From Spirosoma profusum (GTDB taxonomy: Bacteria; Bacteroidota; Bacteroidia; Cytophagales; Spirosomataceae): a stretch of DNA of 64,000 nucleotides. The translations under genes were made by a program, and so were the position numbers. Position 1 is the first letter of the stretch. The number at the start of each line of letters is the position of its first letter. Below the pieces are notes generated by a model. It made no database searches. It was not told where the DNA came from and worked only from the letters and a program-made list of their open reading frames with translations. The DNA lies in NCBI RefSeq assembly GCF_014699005.1, contig NZ_JACWZY010000021.1, forward strand, positions 96,519-160,518, read 5' to 3'. This document shows, piece after piece, positions 53,188 through 63,116 of the stretch.

Positions 53188-56100
53188 CTGGAGTTTCGTT
53201 CCGGTTTGCTTGGGCGCTTTAGCGGGTAGTAGGGTAGGGGGTGTTGCCTGTTGCCCCCTGGTTTGTCCGCTTCGGGGGGCTGGGTGGCCGGGGAAAAGGG
53301 CAGTTGCAGGGTAAACGTAGTACCCTTTTCTTCCCGGCTTTCAACGGTTATGACTCCCCCGTGAAGTTCCACCAGTTCCTTCACCAGGGCTAACCCGATA
53401 CCAGTTCCCTCATGCGTTCGGGTCTGGGTGCTATCCACCTGGAAGAAACGGTCAAATATATGGGGCAACTGGTGAGCCGGAACCCCAATACCGGTATCCT
53501 GGACCACCACCCGCAAAAACAGGTTACCGGGTTGCCCCTCTTCCACATAAGCCGAAAACTGGACCTGGCCCCCAGCGGGTGTAAACTTGGCCGCGTTGGT
53601 CAGCAGATTCGATAGGATACGGGTCAGTTTGTCTGGGTCTGCCGCCACCCAAACCGGCTGCATCGGCACTGTGTAGCGGTAGGTCAGCTGGCGACTCTCA
53701 AATAAAGCCACAAAGGAGCCAGTTAGCTCCTTCAGGTAACGGCTTAAGTCGGTCGGTTTCGGAGTGAGGGCTAATTTACCTGCCTCCAGTTTAGACAGAT
53801 CCAGCAACTGATTAATCATGTCTAATAGTTGACTTGCCTGGCGGTCAATGAGCTGGTAATCGGCGTGCTGGCGGGTTGCCTGCCCGGCTTGCAATTTCTC
53901 CACCGTTCCCCGAATTAACGACAACGGCGTACGAAATTCGTGCGACAGATTGGCAAAGAAACCCGATTTGAGCGCATCAATTTCCTGCCACTTCTCCGAG
54001 GTCAGTCGCTCGAACCTTAACTCATTTCGAAGTCGCTCCCGGTTGATCAGGTGCTGACGGGCCAGCAGTATTACTACTACTACTATCACGGCATACAGCC
54101 CACACGCCCACCCGGTTTGCCACCAGGGCGGATGAATAATGACCTTCAGGGATGTGCCTGCCTGGTTCCAGACCCCGTCGTTGTTGGAGGCCTTGACCCG
54201 GAAGGTATACTCGCCCGGCCGCAGATCCGTATAGCGGGCAAAGCGCCGGTTGCCCGCGTCAATCCAGTCCTTGTCGAGTCCCACTAACTGGAAGGCGTAC
54301 TGATTCTTTTCAGAAGCCTCGTAGTTGAGCGCGACAAACTCGAAGGAAAGAAAGTTCTCCTGATGGGGCAGCTCCAGTGATTCCGCCGGGAGGGGCCGAC
54401 TTTTTTCCAGTACGGTCAAGCCGGTCAGATGCACCGCCGGTAAGACCGCGTTTTGCCGGATCTGGCGGGCCTCAAAACCGACCGCTCCGTTCACTGTACC
54501 GAACAGCAACCGCCCCTGCCGACTGTGCACGCTACCCAGGTTACATTCGTTGTCGGGCAGCCCGTCCCGGACATCGAAATTGCGAAATTTACCCGTAGGG
54601 GGGTTGAACCGGCTGATGCCGTAGCCTGTACCGAGCCAGAGGTCCCCCCCCGTATCCGGGGCAATGCTGACCACCTGGTTGGATGGTAAGCCGTCGCGGG
54701 TGGTGAAATACGAAAACCGCTTTGTGCGGGGATCAAAGCGATTCAGCCCACCGTGGTGGGTGCCCACCCAGAGGATACCCTGTGGGTCTTCGTGGAGGGC
54801 TCGTACCCAGTTATCGGTCAGTTGGCCTGATGAATGAACCCGGTCGGCCTGGTAGTAGCTGAACGTCCCCGTCGCCGGATCCAGTCGGTTGAGTCCCTGC
54901 GCTGTGGCGACCCAGATAGCACCCGATCGACTTACCAGCAGGTCCAGTACCAGAAAATGGTTTAGGGTCCGATTGGGCGGCAGGGCCGCTTCACTCCTGG
55001 GTTGCAGGACGTCCCGCGTATAGTACTGGCACTGCCCCGTCATGGGGTCCAAGCGGGCAATAGCTCCTTTCACGCCCACCGACCCGCCGATCCAAAGATT
55101 ACCGTCCCGGTCCTCATCAATGCACATGGTGGGGATCTGCGTGGGGTAACGGGTAAACGTCCCACTGGCCCGATCCAGCCGGTGCAGGGCCTCTTTGGTG
55201 CTGACCCATAGCTGACCGGTATGGTCTTCAAAAAGGGTCGAAACCCCTTCACTCGTCAGCCGTTGCGGATCGGCCGGATTAGCCCGAATGTGGTCAAGCT
55301 GGCCGGTCTTGGGTTGCCAGCGGAACAGTCCTTTCTGTAGACTACCCAGCCAAATCGTTCCGGTATGATCTTCCAGTACCGCCTGGAAGTTATAGTCGGG
55401 CCGTCGAACCGGCCCGGAAAGCAGGTGCCTCGGATAGGTACGGAAGGGTTTAGGATGTGCCAGGAGCTGATCCAGGCCGTTGTCGGTGCCGACCCAGACG
55501 GAGCCGGTCCGGTCCCGCAGGACGGCTCTTACATCGTTGCTACTTAAACTCCCTGGCTGCGCTGGATTGGATTGATACGTTATGACCTCATCCGTTTTGG
55601 GATTGATCCGTTGCAGTCCGTGGGGCGAGGAAACCCACAGGAATCCGGCACTATCCTCGAAAAGGCCGCTTTCGTAGATGGCCTGGCATACTAGTCCATT
55701 CGGATTATAAGCGACTGGCGTTAGCGAATCACCGGTTAGGTTGCCGCGAAACAACCCGTTGCCCTCCGTACCGATCCATAACTGGCCGGTCCTGTCAAGC
55801 CGAAAGGCGTACGGACTCACCGGCTTAGCCGCTTGATAGGGCAAGGCAAACTGCCGCCCACTGGGGGCCCGGCGCCATACACTGGGGTTGTGAGTTAGTT
55901 TTGGTAACTGGATTCGAATGGGCGTAAACCGGCCCGTTTGCGGATCGAAGCGAAAAAGCTGCCCCCGGGATTTGACTTCAATCAGAAGGTGTCCCCGGGC
56001 GTCCTGACCGATGGCGTGAATGATCCGCTCCATGGGGTAGCGGGTAAAGGTTTTTGTCGTTGGATCAAAGCGCAGTAGTCCCAGGGGGGTACCCAGCCAT

Positions 56101-56543
56101 AACACGCCCTGACGGTCCTCGAACAGATTAAAGTGCACGTTCCAGTAGTAGGACAGCCCCGGGTGGTGGGTAAAGGCCGTCACCTTACCGGTCCGCTTAT
56201 CGACCTGGTGCAGGCCGCCCCCCATCGTCGTTACCCATAGGCGGCCCGTCCGATCCTCGTGGACATCGGTCACAATGGTATGCTGCAAGGTATGGCTACC
56301 CGACTTGGGCTCAAAGTGAAAAGCCGTATATTGGTAGCCGTCGAATTTATTCAGGCCGTCGGCCGTACCCATCCACAGAAACCCCTGCCGGTCCTGACAA
56401 ATGGCGGTAATAAAGTTGTTGGAAAGCCCCGGCCGGGTCGATACGTGTTCAAAGCGGGTTGGATAAGGCTGGGCCACATTCCTGCCAGCGGTGAGCAGCC
56501 AGAGAAGTAGCCAAAGGCCTTTCAGCTTTTTCATAGGTAGCAC
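53181..56543 (-). CDS. Propeller/Y_Y_Y sensor histidine kinase (hybrid two-component type)
   Basis: 1120 residues. Signal peptide (GLWLLLWLLTAGRNVAQ), two seven-bladed two-component-regulator propellers made of repeats such as GFLWMGTADGLNKFDGYQ and GSVWVGTDNGLDQLL (residues about 30-680), a Y_Y_Y domain near 690-750, a membrane segment, HisKA (FFANLSHEFRTPLSLIRG) and HATPase (LLTNAAKFTPAGG, HEGTGIGLALVKELVELHGG). Such sensors usually detect polysaccharide fragments or related signals in the periplasm. The C-terminal tail after HATPase (PEADKPGGNRQHPLPYYP) is in a frame different from that of the response regulator. Confidence 0.92.
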   Translation of the reverse strand: MLPMKKLKGLWLLLWLLTAGRNVAQPYPTRFEHVSTRPGLSNNFITAICQDRQGFLWMGTADGLNKFDGYQYTAFHFEPKSGSHTLQHTIVTDVHEDRTGRLWVTTMGGGLHQVDKRTGKVTAFTHHPGLSYYWNVHFNLFEDRQGVLWLGTPLGLLRFDPTTKTFTRYPMERIIHAIGQDARGHLLIEVKSRGQLFRFDPQTGRFTPIRIQLPKLTHNPSVWRRAPSGRQFALPYQAAKPVSPYAFRLDRTGQLWIGTEGNGLFRGNLTGDSLTPVAYNPNGLVCQAIYESGLFEDSAGFLWVSSPHGLQRINPKTDEVITYQSNPAQPGSLSSNDVRAVLRDRTGSVWVGTDNGLDQLLAHPKPFRTYPRHLLSGPVRRPDYNFQAVLEDHTGTIWLGSLQKGLFRWQPKTGQLDHIRANPADPQRLTSEGVSTLFEDHTGQLWVSTKEALHRLDRASGTFTRYPTQIPTMCIDEDRDGNLWIGGSVGVKGAIARLDPMTGQCQYYTRDVLQPRSEAALPPNRTLNHFLVLDLLVSRSGAIWVATAQGLNRLDPATGTFSYYQADRVHSSGQLTDNWVRALHEDPQGILWVGTHHGGLNRFDPRTKRFSYFTTRDGLPSNQVVSIAPDTGGDLWLGTGYGISRFNPPTGKFRNFDVRDGLPDNECNLGSVHSRQGRLLFGTVNGAVGFEARQIRQNAVLPAVHLTGLTVLEKSRPLPAESLELPHQENFLSFEFVALNYEASEKNQYAFQLVGLDKDWIDAGNRRFARYTDLRPGEYTFRVKASNNDGVWNQAGTSLKVIIHPPWWQTGWACGLYAVIVVVVILLARQHLINRERLRNELRFERLTSEKWQEIDALKSGFFANLSHEFRTPLSLIRGTVEKLQAGQATRQHADYQLIDRQASQLLDMINQLLDLSKLEAGKLALTPKPTDLSRYLKELTGSFVALFESRQLTYRYTVPMQPVWVAADPDKLTRILSNLLTNAAKFTPAGGQVQFSAYVEEGQPGNLFLRVVVQDTGIGVPAHQLPHIFDRFFQVDSTQTRTHEGTGIGLALVKELVELHGGVITVESREEKGTTFTLQLPFSPATQPPEADKPGGNRQHPLPYYPLKRPSKPERNSRC

Positions 56544-57912
56544 TTGGCAGGCTGCTTCGAATAAGGTGGTTAATGACTTTTGTACCTGACTGGATTCTAC
56601 TCAAAAGTACGATATGTTTTAAATACGTCGGCTACCGATTTACTGTACACCCAAATTTGTAGCCTGCGCAGGGGCCATCTGCGGATTTCAATAACTTAAT
56701 CAATGCTTTTCTTTAACAGTAAGCGAAGGGTTGTTGTCGAGCGTTATTGCCTTCGAGCACAAAAATAGTTGGCCTGTCGCACTCACAAACCCTAATGCCG
56801 TAGTATGATTTTTTAGCCGTTGTTAAACTGGATTAAACCCCTAACACTGGGGCTTTACTGGGTCTGTACGTGATAGAGCATGGCCTATTTTAGGTGCTCT
56901 ATGGTACACGCGACTAAAAGTGTGACTATCCGCTCGAAATTGTCCTTGGGTTGCCGATCCTGGCCGTATGTCTGAGGGGCATTGAGTAATTCGACGCCTG
57001 ATGTAGTCTACTACTCACCCCATCTGGATCATTGAATCGATCCTAGTGGGGCTTGTCCTATACGGTTTACATCAGTCGTATAAGCGAGTATCACCGCCAT
57101 GTGTGTCCGGGTGCTAGGTAAAAACGTTGGCAGCTATTGGGCTAATGCTATGGTTGACATGAAATATACGTCGAACGACACCTGGGGGATAGACTTACTG
57201 AATAAATAAGTCTATCTTTAGATAATAATACTTTGGGGAGTTATAAAATTGCAATATATACCGCTCTCTTTATTGTTAAAGTACAAATACCCCACAATAT
57301 TTATTCGTCCACGAAAAGGCTTCTATAACCAAACTGCTTTTTGCCAATAGGATACTATAAATTTATGAAATAATCAGTGGAAAATCGGCTTTACAAAGAT
57401 TAGCTGTACTGGACGTAAACATTGAAAAATACAATATTTAATAAAATCAACTTTGCTTCTCTTTAAAAGGCATCGTATTGATAAAATACTATTATCGAAA
57501 TAATAATTTAGGCAATTTAAAGGCGGGTATCCCTTAGTCTCATTGATTCATAAAGTTTATGACTGGCCTCCCCGTCAGACACGCCACGTATTGTTTACCG
57601 GATGAACAGGTAGGAGCTGACCACAGGCCCGTTTTTCTTTTCATCATGCTTCGACGAGGTCATTGGATACCGAATCAGCGGAGCTATCTGCTGGTTTCTT
57701 GTCGCGAATAGCTCACTCAGCTTTGCCTTTTGTGTTAGTAACGACTATAAAACTAACCCGTCAATGGCCTAACGCTTCTCCTCGATAAGAAATAAAACTT
57801 CTCCCGTATCTTGTCCCTTTAATTGACCATAAGCGGCCCACAACCACACTTGATTTAGGCACACGTTGATTGACATCCAATAGGTTGACTATCTATATAA
57901 GAATAAGACTAT
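56544..57912. other. Intergenic, 1.37 kb, no open frame of note
   Basis: No protein-like frame. AT-rich from about 57200. Contains an IS3-end remnant (56633-56670) and the second related palindrome (57304-57315). Divergent promoters for the two large kinases must lie here. Confidence 0.6.
56633..56670 (-). repeat. Solo end of an IS3-family element
   Basis: TACCGATTTACTGTACAC is identical to 30162-30179 in the upstream end of the IS3 element, and the next 20 bases outward match at most positions (AAAT, GTAGC). It lacks transposase sequence. Interior side points toward the propeller kinase gene 90 bp away, so it may lend promoter sequence. Confidence 0.6.
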
Positions 57913-60900
57913 ATGCTGACTGCTTCGAGCTTATCGCCAACGAGCAATCAAGGCTTTTTATCCGGGGGAGGAGAACTGGGCCAATTGATTCGTTCCTTTG
58001 ACTGGTCCCAAACGCCCTTAGGGGCAGTCGACAGCTGGCCGCAAAGCCTTCGCTCGGCCTTAAGTATCTGCCTTAATTCTAACTTCCCCATTGCTATTTA
58101 CTGGGGGAAAGAGCTGCATTTGCTGTATAACGATGCCTGGAGTCCCATTCCGGGTAATAAACACCCATGGGCCCTGGGGCGAACCGCTCGCCAGGTATGG
58201 CCCGAAATCTGGGAGCAGATTGAGCCGCAATTTGCCTTGGCTTTCAGCGGGCAGCCCGGTGGATCTAAAGATGCCTTACTGCCCATGCAGCGGCACGGCT
58301 ACACCGAAGAATGTTACTTCGATTTTACCTTCACCCCTATTTATGGGGAAGCGGGTACTGTCGAAGGCGTTTTTAATGCGGTGATCGAAACGACTTACCG
58401 AGTCATTAGTGAACGGCGTACGACGTTCCTCAAACAGTTGGCTATTCAATTGGCCAGGGCCACTACCTCGACCGACGTTTATCAGCAAGCGATCCATGAT
58501 CTCAAAACCATCAATAAAGATATAGCGTTTGCTTGTCTGTATACCCAGAAAGGCTCGGAAGCACCCCTACTTTTTGCTTCGACTGACGACTCATTAGCGA
58601 TGAGCAATTCGCTACTTAAATCACTGCCTTTTGAGGAGGTTAGCCAAGCTGGGCATTCGGTTCTCATCCCCGACTTAACCGAATACCTTTCGGGTATACC
58701 CAGGGGCTTTTGGGCCGAATTACCCATGACGGGTATCCTGGTTCCCCTCAAAAGCAGTATGGGTAGCGTGGAGGGATTTCTCTTCTGTGGGTTGAGCCCG
58801 CGCCTGAGCTTCGATGAAGACTATGCATTATTCATTGAGAGTGTCGCCAGTGCCATGGCTACGGTCGTCTCGAACATTGCCTCCCTGGAAGCCGAACGAA
58901 AACGAGCCGAAGCCTTAGCGGAGATCGACCGGACCAAAACAACCTTTTTCGCCAATATCAGCCACGAATTCAGAACGCCGCTGACTCTGCTGCTGGGGCC
59001 GATTGAAGACATGCTGACGGCTCCCCAGCTCGACCCAGCTTATAAAAGCGGCCTGGAAGTCATGCATCGCAATGCGCTGCGCATGCAGAAGCTGGTCAAT
59101 ACGTTGCTCGATTTTTCTAAAATCGAAGCGGGCCGGGCTAAAGCCTCCTTTCAAGCGGTGGCTATTGGCGCCTTGACGGCCGAACTAGCCAGTAGCTTTC
59201 GTTCGGCCATTGAGAAAGCGGGCATGCAACTGCTGATCCATAGTGAGCCGATTCTAGGGGAGGTGTATCTGGATGTGGATATGTGGGAGAAAATCGTGCT
59301 GAACCTAGTCTCGAATGCCTTTAAGTACACCCAGCAGGGCCATATTACCCTGACGATACGAGCCGTGACTCAGTCGGTTGAAGTAGTGGTTGCCGATACA
59401 GGGGTTGGGATTGCACAGGATCAGTTGGATAACGTATTCAACCGCTTCTACCGGATCGAAAACGGCCCTAGTCGAAGTCAGGAAGGAACCGGTATTGGGT
59501 TGGCGATGGTCAAAGAACTCGTCAAACTCCACGGGGGAAGCATTCACGTGAGCAGTCAACCCGGTAAGGGATCGGTATTCACCATTACCCTGCCCATGGG
59601 GAAAGCCCATTTGCCCCTCGATCAACTGGCCCCGCCAACCGCCCGCTCCTCATCAACCCAATCGGCGGCTTATGTGCAGGAAGCCCTGCGATGGAACGGG
59701 TCACAAACGCTCCAGGAGCCAATAGGGATTGAAAGGGTGGGTACCGATCAATCGCATCAGTATCCAGTAGCCAAGCCAACCGTGTTGCTGGCCGATGATA
59801 ATGCGGACATGCGAGACTATATCGAGCGGTTGCTAGGGGAACAGTTTGTGGTCCTAACCGCAATGGATGGCCAGGATGCGCTGACCAAGCTGCTACAGCA
59901 TAAGCCGGACCTATTGATTACCGACGTTATGATGCCGAACCTGGATGGGTTCGGCTTATTAAACCAGGTTCGAGCGCATCCTGAACTCAAATCAACGCCC
60001 GTCATCTTCTTATCGGCCCGGGCGGGCGATGAAGCGAAAGTCGAAGGACTCAATGCCGGGGCGGATGATTACCTGGTCAAGCCGTTTTCGGCCAAGGAAC
60101 TCATCGTACGGGTGGCCAACCACATCCGCATCAATCAAATCCGACGGGCCACCGAGCAGCAATTTTACCAGTTGTTTTTGCAAGCCCCCACGCTTATCAA
60201 TGTCTTTAAAGGACCCGACCATCGGTATGAAATTTTCCATCCGTTGAATAAGGCCATTTTCGGCGAGGTTGATTTTACGGGCATGACCATTCGGGAGGCT
60301 CTGCCTGAACTGGAAGGCCAGGGCATCGTTGAACTACTGGATGAGGTGTACCAAACGGGAAAACGGGTCGAACAACAGGAACGAGCGATTGAATTTCTGA
60401 ATAAAGACGGCAAAAAGGAGCTACGGATATTGACTTTTAGCTATCAACCCTGGTATGATCTGAAGGGCCATATTCAGGGGGTTCTCAATGTCGCCATCGA
60501 CGTAACCCGGCAGGTGACCGCCCAGCAGACAATCGAAAAGAGTGCGCAAAACCTGCGGGCCATTTTTGCCCAGTCCCCCGTGGCCATGACTCTGTTTCGG
60601 GGTAGCACCCAGGTAGTCGACATCGTCAATGAGCGCATGCTCACCTTTTGGGGAAAGACCAAAGAAGACGTACTGGGTAAATCCGTTTTTGCCGGCTTAC
60701 CCGAACTAAAAGGGCAGGGGTTTGAGGCTATTTTAGACCATGTGTATACGACGGGGGAACCGTATTCGGCGATTGAGCATCCAGTGATTTTGGTTCGGAA
60801 TGGCCAGCCCGAAACCGTCTACGTAAACTTTGCCTACGAAGCGTTGCGGGAACCCGAGGGCACCATATCCGGCGTGATGGCCGTGGCCCTGGAGGTAACC

Positions 60901-62040
60901 GAGCAGGTGCTGGCTCGTAAAACGGTGGAAGAAGCCGAAACAAAAGCCCGGTTAGCCATTGAATCGGCCGAGCTAGGCACCTATGAGCTGAACCTTCGAA
61001 CGAATGAATTAACGGGCACTGATCGTTTTTATCAGATTTGGGGGGCTAGCCGGTCAGCCTCCCGCCAGCAACTAGCGACTCAGATACATCCGGCTGACCA
61101 ATCGATTCGCCAGCAGGCGCATCAGGCGTTAGCCCGTACGGGTAAGCTGCACTACGAGATCCGGGTTCAGGGCGAAGATGGGCAGCAGCGGTGGGTTCGC
61201 CTGACGGGCAAGCAACTCTACGATCCTCCGGGCAATCCGGTTACGTTGCTGGGCGTGGTTCAGGACATTACCGAGCAAAAACAATTCGCTCAGCTTCTGA
61301 GCCAGCAAGTCCAGCAACGAACCCTCGAACTGCAACAGTCGAATGAGGACCTGCAACAGTTTGCCCACGTAGCCAGCCACGATCTAAAAGAACCGGTTCG
61401 TAAAGTAAAACTGTTCAGTACTCGGCTTGAGGAGGAGTATGGAGACCTACTACCCCAGAAAGCGCAGCTGTTTGTGGAGAAGATTCAGCGGTCAGCCGAC
61501 CGGATGTTAGCCATGATCCAGGGGGTTTTGAGCTACTCCTCGCTAACAGGACTATCCCAGCAACCCGAACAAATCGATCTGATGCTTCTTTTGGAGCAGA
61601 TTGAAACGGATTTAGAAGTCCTGATGCTGGATAAACAGGCGCAAATCAACAAGCAGGCAATACCAGACATTGAGGGAACGCCTGTGTTAATCTATCAACT
61701 GTTTTACAATTTGATCAATAACGCGCTGAAATTCGCCAAAGCGACGGAGCCACCCATCATCACGATTTCAACGGTCGAAGCCGATGAACAGCTGGTGAAA
61801 ATCCTGGTCGCTGACAATGGCATCGGCTTTGACCAGCAGCACGCGGGCAGAGTATTTGAGACGTTCACCCGACTGCATGCTAAGGATGCCTATGAAGGGA
61901 CCGGCCTAGGATTAGCCCTGTGCAAAAAAATTGTGGAACGCCACAGGGGAACGATCACGGTGCAGAGTGTGATCAAGCAGGGAAGCACCTTTATCATTAC
62001 ACTTCCCAGGAAACAAACCTTTTTCAATAAACCGGAATAA
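57913..62040 (+). CDS. Hybrid sensor kinase with two histidine-kinase cores
   Basis: 1375 residues, no membrane segment. Order: PAS-like N-terminus (GQLIRSFDWSQTPLGAVDSW, PIAIYWGKELHLLYNDAW), GAF-like region about 170-315, HisKA with H351 (FANISHEFRTPLTLLL), HATPase to about 570, receiver with D671 (LLITDVMMPNLDG), three PAS domains (about 750-1100), then a second HisKA of phytochrome type with H1156 (FAHVASHDLKEPVRK) and a second HATPase (GTGLGLALCKKIVERHRG). Two complete cores in one chain is unusual. Followed 4 bp later by a single-domain response regulator. Confidence 0.93.
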   Translation: MLTASSLSPTSNQGFLSGGGELGQLIRSFDWSQTPLGAVDSWPQSLRSALSICLNSNFPIAIYWGKELHLLYNDAWSPIPGNKHPWALGRTARQVWPEIWEQIEPQFALAFSGQPGGSKDALLPMQRHGYTEECYFDFTFTPIYGEAGTVEGVFNAVIETTYRVISERRTTFLKQLAIQLARATTSTDVYQQAIHDLKTINKDIAFACLYTQKGSEAPLLFASTDDSLAMSNSLLKSLPFEEVSQAGHSVLIPDLTEYLSGIPRGFWAELPMTGILVPLKSSMGSVEGFLFCGLSPRLSFDEDYALFIESVASAMATVVSNIASLEAERKRAEALAEIDRTKTTFFANISHEFRTPLTLLLGPIEDMLTAPQLDPAYKSGLEVMHRNALRMQKLVNTLLDFSKIEAGRAKASFQAVAIGALTAELASSFRSAIEKAGMQLLIHSEPILGEVYLDVDMWEKIVLNLVSNAFKYTQQGHITLTIRAVTQSVEVVVADTGVGIAQDQLDNVFNRFYRIENGPSRSQEGTGIGLAMVKELVKLHGGSIHVSSQPGKGSVFTITLPMGKAHLPLDQLAPPTARSSSTQSAAYVQEALRWNGSQTLQEPIGIERVGTDQSHQYPVAKPTVLLADDNADMRDYIERLLGEQFVVLTAMDGQDALTKLLQHKPDLLITDVMMPNLDGFGLLNQVRAHPELKSTPVIFLSARAGDEAKVEGLNAGADDYLVKPFSAKELIVRVANHIRINQIRRATEQQFYQLFLQAPTLINVFKGPDHRYEIFHPLNKAIFGEVDFTGMTIREALPELEGQGIVELLDEVYQTGKRVEQQERAIEFLNKDGKKELRILTFSYQPWYDLKGHIQGVLNVAIDVTRQVTAQQTIEKSAQNLRAIFAQSPVAMTLFRGSTQVVDIVNERMLTFWGKTKEDVLGKSVFAGLPELKGQGFEAILDHVYTTGEPYSAIEHPVILVRNGQPETVYVNFAYEALREPEGTISGVMAVALEVTEQVLARKTVEEAETKARLAIESAELGTYELNLRTNELTGTDRFYQIWGASRSASRQQLATQIHPADQSIRQQAHQALARTGKLHYEIRVQGEDGQQRWVRLTGKQLYDPPGNPVTLLGVVQDITEQKQFAQLLSQQVQQRTLELQQSNEDLQQFAHVASHDLKEPVRKVKLFSTRLEEEYGDLLPQKAQLFVEKIQRSADRMLAMIQGVLSYSSLTGLSQQPEQIDLMLLLEQIETDLEVLMLDKQAQINKQAIPDIEGTPVLIYQLFYNLINNALKFAKATEPPIITISTVEADEQLVKILVADNGIGFDQQHAGRVFETFTRLHAKDAYEGTGLGLALCKKIVERHRGTITVQSVIKQGSTFIITLPRKQTFFNKPE

Positions 62041-62044
62041 CGGT

Positions 62045-62473
62045 ATGTCTAAACGCCTACTGCTGATCGACGATGACAGCGACGATCGCGATTTATTTTA
62101 TGAAGTCCTCCAGGACATTGACACCACGCTGGATTGTCAGCTGGAAGATAGTTGCCAGGAAGCCCTCCAAAAACTAGAAAAGCGGCAAATTGCCCATCCT
62201 GATCTTATTTTTTTGGATATCAACATGCCCATCATGAACGGCTGGGAATGCCTGACCCAATTAAAAAAAGAAAGGAACCATGAGTCCATTCCCGTCATCA
62301 TGTATTCCACTTCTGATCATATAGCAGACCAGGATAAAGCCCATCAATTAGGAGCCTTGGGCCTGGTGACAAAACCGAGTGAGTATAAAAAACTTAAAAC
62401 ATTGCTTAACCGTATTCTGCATCATCTGGAAACCGATACGCTTACCCGGCAGGTGATCAGAAGCATTGTGTAG
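62045..62473 (+). CDS. Single-domain response regulator (Rcp1-like)
   Basis: 142 residues: LLLIDDDSDDRDLFYEVLQD, phospho-acceptor D58 in LIFLDINMPIMNGWE, conserved S/T in YSTSDH and K in VTKPSEYK. No output domain. It starts 4 bp after the hybrid kinase stop, so it is almost certainly the target of the C-terminal kinase core, as with phytochrome/Rcp1 pairs. Confidence 0.93.
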   Translation: MSKRLLLIDDDSDDRDLFYEVLQDIDTTLDCQLEDSCQEALQKLEKRQIAHPDLIFLDINMPIMNGWECLTQLKKERNHESIPVIMYSTSDHIADQDKAHQLGALGLVTKPSEYKKLKTLLNRILHHLETDTLTRQVIRSIV

Positions 62474-63116
62474 GCTATAACACGAATGTTTTTTTTGCCC
62501 GGTTTAAGGAGCCTTGTTTGCCAATAAGTGAATGATACTTACAATTTTATTGCACCACAACCTTTTGAGCTACTTATTAACAGATTTTGTAATGACATCC
62601 ATTCATGTCTACAGTGCGCTAAGTCCATAGTTCGATCAAATGGGCCATCGCACCAGCGCACCCGCCGAAATCACCTGGTCTGTGTTTGTGAAATCGGTAG
62701 CGGGATTATCCATTGCTAAAATCGATTAACTTTACTGAGTATCGGTTGAGCGAGACGCCAACACGACTTGCTTGCGGGCAGGTCCGAGTTCTTTATTTAA
62801 CGTTTGCCAATTGCCAATGCCTATCAATGACCATTTGCTGCTTCAACACATACCCCAAACGCTTATTCAACTTGATCCAGACGGGTATATCACCTTTGCC
62901 AATCCAGCAGCGGCTAGCTTGCCAACTAATTTTAATTAAAAGCTGGGAGTCATAGGTCAAACCGGAAGGGAGATCGCTTAGGATTACACAACATTAAACA
63001 GCAGGCCATAACTTAAAATAATCTAATTTAAAGAAATCTTTTTTAGCTAAAATCCACCTTGTGAAATAGCAGAGAAATACAATTTTGAATATTGTCGATT
63101 TCGTTCACGAAAAACC
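62474..63116. other. Intergenic, about 640 bp, with PAS-kinase remnant
   Basis: No intact gene. Holds the decayed PAS fragment at 62817-62981 and the palindrome at 63099-63112. A 63-codon frame at 62528 and an 80-codon frame at 62713 are judged spurious. Confidence 0.5.
62817..62981 (+). pseudogene. PAS-domain N-terminal remnant
   Basis: ATG 62817 opens MPINDHLLLQHIPQTLIQLD then PDGYITFANPAAASL, a standard PAS start, but stops at TAA 62937. The same frame continues after it as KLGVIGQTGREIA and stops again at TAG 62979-62981. Likely the first 50 codons of a sensor kinase that has decayed. Alternatively a very small PAS peptide, less likely. Confidence 0.5.
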
